NCBI RefSeq assembly: GCF_027595985.1
Contig: NC_073305.1
Location: forward strand, 122,631,739 to 122,695,738
DNA: 64,000 nt
Reading direction: 5' to 3'
Source of the DNA: Sorex araneus
Taxonomy: Eukaryota > Chordata > Mammalia > Eulipotyphla > Soricidae
Below are positions 55,114 through 64,000 of this stretch, piece after piece (position 1 is the first letter of the stretch; each line of letters opens with the position of its first letter). The notes beneath the pieces are model-generated. The model did not search any database. It had not been told where the DNA came from and saw only the letters and a program-made list of their open reading frames with translations. The translations under genes were made by a program, and so were the position numbers.

Positions 55114-55370
55114 CAACTTCACTGTCAACTTCACTGTCATCCCGTTGCTCATCGATTTGTTCGAGTGGGCACCAGTAATGTCTCTCATTGAGAGACTTGT
55201 CATTACTGTTTTTGGCATATCCAATACACACGGGTAGCTTGCCAGGCTCTGCCACGCGGGCTACATACTCTCGGTAGCTTGCCGGTTTCTCTGAGAGGGG
55301 CGGAGGAATCGAACTCGGGCCGGCCACGTGCAAGGCAAATGCCCAACCGCTGTGCTATCGCTCCAGTCCA
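55114..55370 (-). mobile_element. SINE2, antisense, full length with tRNA head
   Basis: The best complete SINE2. On the minus strand: GGAGCGATAGCACAGCGG head, GAGTTCGATTCC box B, GCAAGCTACC modules, ATATGCCAAAAACAGTAATG, then ACATTACTGGTGCCCACTCG and GATGACAGTGA. The 11-bp TSD TTTCTAATTTT lies at 55103-55113 and 55371-55381. Confidence 0.95.
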
Positions 55371-55442
55371 TTTCTAATTTTAATTGACTTAATATAATAT
55401 AAGGTCTAAAGTGCTCTATTAGTACTATTATCTAAAATAGTA

Positions 55443-56668
<1,226 letters not shown>

Positions 56669-56678
56669 TAAAATAGTA

Positions 56679-57240
56679 ATATGCACTTACAAATTCAGTC
56701 TCTAAATTGGAAAAGGGGTAAGACTGCATTCAAGGACATTTTGGAGTCTTTTTAATGAATGTGTACATAATGGCAGCCTAAATAAAATTAATATTAGCAT
56801 TTTGAATAAATTTTAGACTTTTAAAATAAAACAAATCACATTGGAGAGAAAGGCATCTGGTTTTCTTCTGTGAAGCTCTACAGGGTAACATTATTTTGAT
56901 GAATTCACCATACTTATCTCAGCCTGGATCTCATAAGCATTTCAAAACCTAATTTAATCAACAAGTAAAGGAAGGATATATCTCCCAATGGGAATTTCTT
57001 GAACAAACCAAACTCAGAATTTTGAAGTTACTCATATCTTTCAGCTTTAAAAGGTTGATAATAGGATTCTATAATGTATTTATCAGTATGTCCAGAGCAC
57101 TTATTACCCAACACATAATACTTTATTGTTGCACATAAAACTAAATGCTGGTTTTTAACTTGCCACTGATAGAAACTGTCAAATTGAACGAAAATTTATT
57201 TTTGCATAAACAGAATAAATGTGTATACACACAAATACAC
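56679..57240. other. AT-rich stretch, nothing recognised
   Basis: No feature supported after the retrocopy. Confidence 0.5.
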
Positions 57241-57355
57241 ACACACATACACCACAAACACAGAAATGGGGAGAGGGATGAAGACAGAGAGACAGAAAGT
57301 GAGAGAGAAAGAGACAGAGAGAGAGAAAGAGAGAAAGAGAGGGGGAGAGAGAGTG

Positions 57356-57390
<35 letters not shown>

Positions 57391-57395
57391 GAGAG
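57241..57395. repeat. (CA)n/(GA)n-rich simple repeat
   Basis: A short ACACACAT stretch passes into an almost pure purine GAGA/GAAA tract, ending in an uninterrupted (AG)n run at about 57371-57390. It is the degenerate tail side of the SINE piece that follows. The overlapping open frames are artefacts of this composition. Confidence 0.92.
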
Positions 57396-57512
57396 CATCA
57401 AAGCATTGTTCCAGGATCTGCTGATTGGTGCTCAGGGACCCATGCAGAGCCATGGATGAAGCCTACAACTCCAGCCTATGCAGTAGCATTTTCAGTCATC
57501 TCTCCAATCCAA
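57396..57512 (-). mobile_element. Degenerate SINE1, antisense, head half
   Basis: GGTGCTCAGGGACCCATGCAG, GGATGAAGCCTACAACTCC and CAGTCATCTCTCCAATCC fit a shortened antisense copy. Confidence 0.55.
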
Positions 57513-57637
57513 AGCCAATTTTCTTTATGATTATAAAAAAGTGAGTGATCAGTAAAAAAGGTAAGGCAAAACATTTTGGCAAAAGTAAATTTTACATATA
57601 ACTAAATGAAACCATTTTTTAAAGAGCCAGAAAGAAG

Positions 57638-58387
57638 GTTGGAGTGCTCACGGTCCGGGAATCAGTAGAAATGACATTTGCATTTCTATGTTCATTGCAC
57701 CACTGTTTACAATAGCCACAATCTGGAAAAAAACCGAAGTGCCCAAAAACAGATGACTGGTTAAAGAAACTCTGGTACATCTACACAATGGAATACTATG
57801 CAGCTGTTAGAAAACATGAAGTCATGAAATTTGCATACAAGTGGATCAACATGGAAAGCATCATGTTGAGTGAAATGAGTCAGAAAGAAAGAGACAGACA
57901 TAGAAAGATTTCACTCATATGTGGAATATAAAGTAGCAGAGAGGTACGAGCTAGCAATGATGCAACTTCTGGCAGAAATTCCTCTGGACTTAGTTACTAA
58001 AATACTAAAATACAGAAATCCAAAATCTTGCGGCTGCTATTGTGGCCACACGACCTCATATCTCTTCATTCTCAGCAATGGAAAACAAATTATCAAATGC
58101 TTCCTTTTCAGCAGACCCGACTCTGGGAGCAGGGGGGAAACTCCAAACAATAATAGTGAGTTTTTTGTTTGAATGTAATCGAAATAAAGAGAAAGTAAAG
58201 TGAAATTTATCAGCTACACAGGCGGGGTGGGGTGCTGGGGGTTGGGGGGGTGGAGGGAGTTTACTGTGGCTCTTGGTGGTGGAATATGTACACTGGTGAA
58301 GGTGAAGGGATGGGTGTTCGAGCATTGTGTGACTGAGACTTAAGCCTGAAAGCTTTGTAATTTTCCACATGGTGATTCAATAAAAAA
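57638..58387 (+). mobile_element. 5'-truncated L1, ORF2 end plus 3' UTR
   Basis: Carries the ORF2 C-terminus (TTCATTGCACCACTGTTTAC, GAAATGAGTCAGAAAGAAAG) and the copy-1-type 3' UTR, with a G-rich tract at 58221-58258 and CAATAAAAA. A 17-bp TSD with one mismatch (AAAGAGCCAGAAAGAAG) lies at 57621-57637 and 58388-58404. The first ~28 bases (GTTGGAGTGCTCACGGTCC and on) do not match L1. Confidence 0.92.
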
Positions 58388-58404
58388 AAAGAGCCAAAAA
58401 GAAG

Positions 58405-59401
58405 TCTGTCTAAAGAATGTCTTAATGTTCAACTTAAATGTATTTTTTATTAAAATGGTGTTATGGATTCACTTATTATATACCCCCTCCAAAAACAAAA
58501 TGACATTTTAGAAGTCCTAAGCCCCAGTACTTCAAAACTATAATTAGTTTTAAGTAAAGGTGATAATGGAATAAAGTGAAACACTGCTTCAAAATGACTG
58601 CTTGGTATTCTTTTAGAACAATAGTGAAAACAAGTATATTGGAATATCATGAAGTGACAATAAAGAAAGATATTTGAAGTTGTGGCACTAATAGACCAGG
58701 AAGCAATAAAATTGTGACCAAGGTACTCAAAGTCAGCAAGAATAAACAAGGAGTTTCCCTAAAGATTTCAGAGGAAGCAGGATACATGCGTGGATTTAAA
58801 AATGCAAAATACTCCAGAAGTGTTAGACAATAAATGCCTTGAATTTGAGTGGCTTTAGCATTCCTCTGTGGTATTTTATCACTGAATTTCTAGACCACTA
58901 GAACAGAACTGTGAGGTTCAGACATGGTTCGGAATTGCTTGTGGAGAAGACAATGTAGAGAGCATGATTTCAGGATGAAAGGCACGTCTTGAATTGGGAG
59001 GAAATGAAGGAGGTGAGGGAGTTCATCTTTATGATTTTCATTTCTCTAGCACACATTTGAGTGAATTTAATTTCTGATAATGATCAGGGTTATGGTTTCA
59101 TAGGAGATTTGAGGAAATTGAGATGTGCAGAACCCTACATGGAGAATAAGAGAGAGAAACTAACTGGAGACCTACAAAATTGCCAGATATTAGATTCAAG
59201 TTGAGCACTGAATGCAATTGCAGTTTGGATTAGTATCTAGGTAATGTAAACACATATTTTTATTTGCTTTATTTCACTTGAAGTTTGAACTGAAAAACAG
59301 GTTTTTAATAAATACTTAAATTTAAAACTAATAATATCCATTTGGTTTGTTCCTCTAACACCATCTGAGGAGATATTCATTAATCTCAAGAGTTTTCTCT
59401 T
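58405..59401. other. No gene recognised
   Basis: AT-rich sequence without supported features. Confidence 0.5.
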
Positions 59402-59576
59402 GGGGCTAGAATGATAGCACAGTGGGTAGGGTGTTTGCCTTGCACTCAGCCAATCCGGGTTTGATTCCCAGCGTTCCATATGGTCCCCTGAGCACCGCCA
59501 AGAGTAATTCCTGAGTGCAGAGCCAAGAGTAAACCCTGTGCATCACCAGGTCTGACCCAAAAAGCAAAAAAAAAAA
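59402..59576 (+). mobile_element. SINE1, sense, full length
   Basis: GGGGCTAGAATGATAGCACAG, GGGTTTGATTCCC, CCATATGGTCCCCTGAGC and CACCAGGTCTGACCC with an A-rich tail. Confidence 0.92.
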
Positions 59577-60829
59577 GGGGGTCTCTCTGTTGTTGATGTT
59601 ATAAATTTATGTATCACCAGCTGAAAATGTGTAATGATTCAATTAAACCTCATAGGTAGGTAAGTAGAAAAGATGATGAAATTACCACAAGATCTATGAA
59701 TTTGTCCAGTCCTGAGTTTATTTACATATATGTAGTCGTTTATTAAGTAAAATGATATATTAGTATGATTTGTTATATGTAATAAACTGGTTCTTAGATG
59801 ATATAGATCAAATAATAAACTGGTCCCTGGATAATATGAACAAAGTAGTTCATTAGTGTATTTAAAAACTTATTAAAATAGCATCCATTTAACAAAAATA
59901 TATAAGCCAATATGAAACTTTGAGAGAATGCTTATTGGTTTCTTGAGATGCAAATTTAGAATTTTATTTAAATTTCATCACCCCAATCTACATCAATAAA
60001 TAAATATCTAATTAGTTGTGTGTCTGGAAAATATAAAACAGAGTCTGCTCATAAGGAGATAAACTCAACATAAAATATGCATATGTTAATATATAAATTA
60101 TTTCAGACTGAACTGCATAATGTGGAATGGCACTACTAGTCTGTTGGCTGGAAATTAGAGATAAATGTAATAAAAATGCAGTCAAGTTGATTAGTAATTA
60201 AAATGATGAACAAAAATAGTGAGATGTTGACACAACATATCTATAAAATGCTGCAGAAAAAACATAAAAATGTCCATTATGACTTATTTTCCAATAATAG
60301 TTCTTACTCATCTTCATGCTTTTCAATTCCCACTTACAACAAATCCTCTCCTGAAAAAGGTTGCATATAACATGAAACTAAAAGACACAAGCTCTTCCAC
60401 TGTTCTAACACATCTAAAGTTCCACCTTACTGATTAGCAGATATGTGAATTTGGACAAGTTGCATTTTTCATTTCTACAGTTTTCTTACCTGTAATAATG
60501 TTGTTATGTGTTTTCATAGTTGTGATAATTAAGTCAGCTGATATATTTCACCAGATACTTGTCACGCATTTGCATTTTAATGTCTTTTTTTAAATAAAGA
60601 ATTGTGACTACTATGTGAAGACCTTTAAAATTATAAATCAAAAATTATAACAGAACAATAGTACATGTTTATGTGATAGAGTGCAGAAAAGATATGGAAG
60701 AGCCTTTTATAAATTTAGAGCAATATTCATATCAAAATACATACTGAGCATACAGGTACAGATGTCATTTCTACTGTGCTTTTTTTGTATCCTCAGGATA
60801 TATTTGCAGAAGTGGTATTGCAGGGTCAT
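59577..60829. other. AT-rich stretch, nothing recognised
   Basis: No feature supported. A loosely L1-like patch (CAGAAGTGGTATTGCAGGGTC) appears just before 60830. Confidence 0.5.
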
Positions 60830-62070
60830 ATGTTGGTTGGAATGCCGACTCATCCAGCCTTTCTGGAAAACAATATGGACAGTCCTTCAAAAACTAGAAA
60901 TTCAGTTTCCATATGACACCGCAATACCACTTCTGGGAAAGAACACTTACCCAATACCCATCTGATTAAGGATTAATATCCAGGATATACTAGTAGAATC
61001 ATATAAGAAAAAAAAACCTCCAACCCCATCAAAAACGGGGAGAAGAAATGAACAAAAGTTTCCTCAAAAAAGAAAAACAAAAGGCCAAAAGGCACATAAA
61101 AAATGCTTCACATCACTAATCAGGGAGATGCAAATCAAAACAACAATGTGATATCATCTCACACCACAGAGACTAGCACACATTCAGAAGAATAAAAGCA
61201 ACCAGTGCTGGTATGGATGTGGGGAAAAAGGGATATTCTTTCACTGTTGGTGGGAATGCTGACTAGTCCAGCATTTTGGAAAACAATATGAATAATCCTT
61301 CAAAAACTAGAAATTGAGCTCCCATATAACCCTGCAATACCACTTCTGGGAATATATCCCGAGGCTGCAAAAAAGCACAGTTGAAATGACATCTGTACCT
61401 ATATGTTCATTGCAGCACTATTCACAATAACCATAATCTGGAAACAACTCAAGTGCCCAAGAACAGATGATTGGTTAAAGAACTTTGGTACATCTACACA
61501 ATGGAATACTATGCAGCTGTTAGGAGAGATGAAGTCATGAAATTTGCTTATAAGTGGATAGACATGGAGAGTATCATGCTAAGTGAAATGAGTCAGAAGA
61601 GAGGGACAGACTTAGAAGGACTGCACTTATTTGTGGAGTATAAAATAACATAATACAAGACCGACACCCAAGGACAGTAAATAGAAGGGTCAGGAAGATT
61701 GCTTCATAGTTAGAAGCCTGCCTCATGAGCAGGCGGGAGAGCACAGCTGAAATAGAGAAGGGATCACTAAGAAAATGATGGTTGGAGGAATCAGTCGGGA
61801 TGGGAGATGTATGCCGAAAGTAGATAAAGGACCAAACACGACAACCTCTCAGTATCTGCACTGCAAGCCATAATGTTCAAAAGTAGACACAGAGTATGGG
61901 GAATATTGTCTGCCATGGAGGCAGTGGGAGGGTGCGAAAGGGGAGGAATACTGGGGATATTGGTGGTGGGAATGTGCACTGGTGGAGGGATGGTTGTTTG
62001 ATCATTGTATGATTGTAACCCAGACATGAAATCTTGTAAGTATATGTCACAGTGTATAAATATTTTTTAA
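60830..62070 (+). mobile_element. Rearranged L1 3' end with a repeated ORF2 segment
   Basis: 60830-60945 holds the ORF2 segment GGAATGCCGACTCATCCAGCC to CCACTTCTGGGA. At about 60950 the sequence jumps back to an earlier part of ORF2 (CAATACCCATCTGATTAAGG) and reads forward through the same segment again (61250-61355), then the C-terminus and a 3' UTR of the 29.2/36.4-kb type. Frames are broken throughout. No AATAAA or TSD was identified. Confidence 0.82.
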
Positions 62071-62086
62071 AAAAATAATAGGGTTT

Positions 62087-62400
62087 TGTGCATACAATAT
62101 CCCAATGCTACACCCATAACTGAGTATCTGTTTCTCTCCATCACTATCTTACCCCACCCATCTCACCATCATAGGAAGCTCAGTTCTGCAAATCAGTTCT
62201 CAGATTGCATTGCTTTTAGTAAATTTGTAATTTTCTTATTGTGTTTCCCTATACCGCACGTGTAATTGACATCATACTATTAAACTTCTATTCTCTGCCA
62301 TAGGATAGTGTTAAAACCATTTCAAAGTATCTGCCATTTTGCAGGAGGTATGTTACATCATTCTGCAAGCATTTGGTAAATTTTCTTTAAGGTTTCTTTT
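62087..62400 (-). mobile_element. Possible old L1 3' UTR fragment, antisense
   Basis: CAATGCTACACCCATAACTG and CACCCATCTCACCATCATAGG recall the antisense L1 3' end at 43.8 kb in layout, but the match is weak. Confidence 0.35.
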
Positions 62401-64000
62401 TTATAATATGGCTTTAAATATCCTATATATATTTAATCATGAGTAAAGAATTATTCCTGCCCACAGTTTTTTTGACATTTCCAACCAGGTCGAGCATGGT
62501 TAAATGCTTGACATTTTTAACTTATTCTTTTGACTTTTGTTCCTTGTTTTACAATCTACATAATCCACCTCTATTAATTGTACTATTTAAAAAATTAAGG
62601 TACTCAAGAAAATTTTAAGGTTATGAAACAACCTAAATATAGACAAAATCTTTATTTTAGAAATAGGAACTATCTCCACCATAATTTAAATTTACTAAAA
62701 AAAATTGAGACAATACACAGTTCCAACATCCAAATTATTAAGTTTCTCCTGCTAACATAACATACTACATTTAATAATGTATTTTTTAGATTTAATGGGT
62801 CAATGTTAACACATTATTATTAACAAAAGATCACAATTTATTCACAGGTTCTGCTTTTACTTAATAATCAGTTTTGATGCAAGGCTGTTCTCTGTGAAAC
62901 TAATTATATTTAATGGTATTTTCCAGATTCTCATAGGCTATGGCAATTTATCAGACTCTTGATTTTGGTTATTTGGAATACTTTGAAAAAAGCAGTTCAG
63001 GTATTCCTGAAGAAAGCAAGATGACTTTCTACTGGAATTTGTCTTGTGATTCGACATGAAGTAGAGGTTTGGTATAGAAAGGTCACAAAGATAAAGTGCT
63101 GTTTTCATCACATCATATAAAGAGTACAAGCAATCAATATGAGTCATTGCTCTTGTATTGACCTTGGCCACCTGCTTAAGGTAGTGATTGTCATCTTTTT
63201 CAATTGGAAAGTTTCTCTATTATTTTTCCTTTACATACAGTACTCTTTGGAAAGAGGTTAAAACCTCAACTTTCGCTTAAAAGGTATTTAAACAAAACAC
63301 TGAACCTACACTTAAACACTATTGTTCCCTATATTTGAGAGCAGAGTACATAAATCATTTGGGATTTTTCTGCAGGGAAGATGTATGGGTAATGAGATAT
63401 TATATATAAGCATTGTGGAATGTGGAATGTTGGTAACCACCAGGAATCATGAAATCACACTATTCTCTGCACCTTGGCTAGAACTTAAGGGTAAGGTGAT
63501 GTCAGAAGAATGGATACCAGATATTCTCAGTTACATGATGTAAATAGAATAACATAACAAGAGAGTTGAAGATATCAGTGTTAGGAAAACCCTTCATTCT
63601 GGATTACAGGGATGAAAAGATTTAGAGTGGCAAGTGAGAGGGAGCCTGGAGCTAGCATAGGGGTAAGGGTCTGTGGCTTAAGATACCTTAGTGGTGTAGA
63701 GCTGAGGTATGTGTGTTTTTATAGACCCCTAGAGTCAACACTATTCTAAGCATGGTTTCCAAATAGTAATAATAGTACAAAAATATACCTGTTAGGGAGG
63801 TGAATTTAAGGGAGGTGGTGCTAGTGGAAACCTGAGGATGCTGATGCATGTGATGTGAAAGGATTTGTAATACTGCATGCCTGAAGTTATGTTATTGAAG
63901 CTTTGTAAATCATAGTTCCAAAATAAATTTTCAATAAAATTTTATAGTAAGATTGTGACATTCCATTTTAGGGTGAGTAATTAATAATTTTCCACTGGAG
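62401..64000. other. AT-rich stretch, nothing recognised
   Basis: No gene or repeat was supported up to the window end. Confidence 0.5.

Noticed and set aside
57145..57459. Charged Arg/Glu-rich open frame
   Set aside because: A product of the GA-rich simple repeat; both strands are open for the same reason.

Overview
This window is nuclear DNA from a placental mammal. I see no bacterial, viral or organellar genes and no multi-exon host gene. Several dozen copies of a tRNA-headed SINE (box A near TAGCACAGCGG, box B GGTTCGATTCC, tail ending CAGGTGTGACCC plus an A-rich run) match what I remember of the SOR-type SINE of shrews. I therefore read it as a shrew genome, most like Sorex. That is recognition from memory, not a search. 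The background is AT-rich intergenic or intronic sequence shaped almost entirely by retrotransposons.

Layout. 1-5.5 kb: SINEs and a solo LTR. 5.5-11.35 kb: a full-length L1 with an intact ORF1, a broken ORF2 and a 14-bp target-site duplication (TSD). 13.3-14.65 kb: a 1.33-kb antisense element with an L1 3' tail, a two-unit tandem body of unknown origin and a 16-bp TSD. 15.5-19 kb: two LTRs of one family. 24.2-29.7 kb: a second L1 with a 22-bp TSD, an in-frame deletion in ORF1 and a damaged RT active site. About 30 kb: a decayed VAV3-like first exon. 32.7-33.3 kb: a short RTE derivative with its own TSD. 35-39 kb: old L1 and SINE debris. 39.9-43.0 kb: a nearly complete RTE-clade LINE whose 5' half is inverted (twin priming), inside an older L1. 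46.4-48.5 kb: an old LTR with a younger solo LTR at its end. 55.4-56.7 kb: an HMGN2 retrocopy with an intact 90-codon reading frame. 57.6-62.4 kb: further L1 3' ends.

How the parts relate. Two retrotransposition systems can be read here. The L1 machinery explains the L1 copies, the HMGN2 retrocopy, probably the A-tailed SINE1 copies, and the 13.3-kb composite. The RTE machinery explains a second SINE family (SINE2): its body matches the RTE 5' leader and its end matches the RTE 3' tail, with a SOR-type tRNA head added in some copies. The window holds the RTE, a headless mini-RTE and headed SINE2 copies, so the steps by which an autonomous LINE could give rise to its SINE can be seen side by side. 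The main candidates for something undescribed are that series and the 13.3-kb composite element.

Limits: relationships were judged by eye. Boundaries without a stated TSD are approximate.
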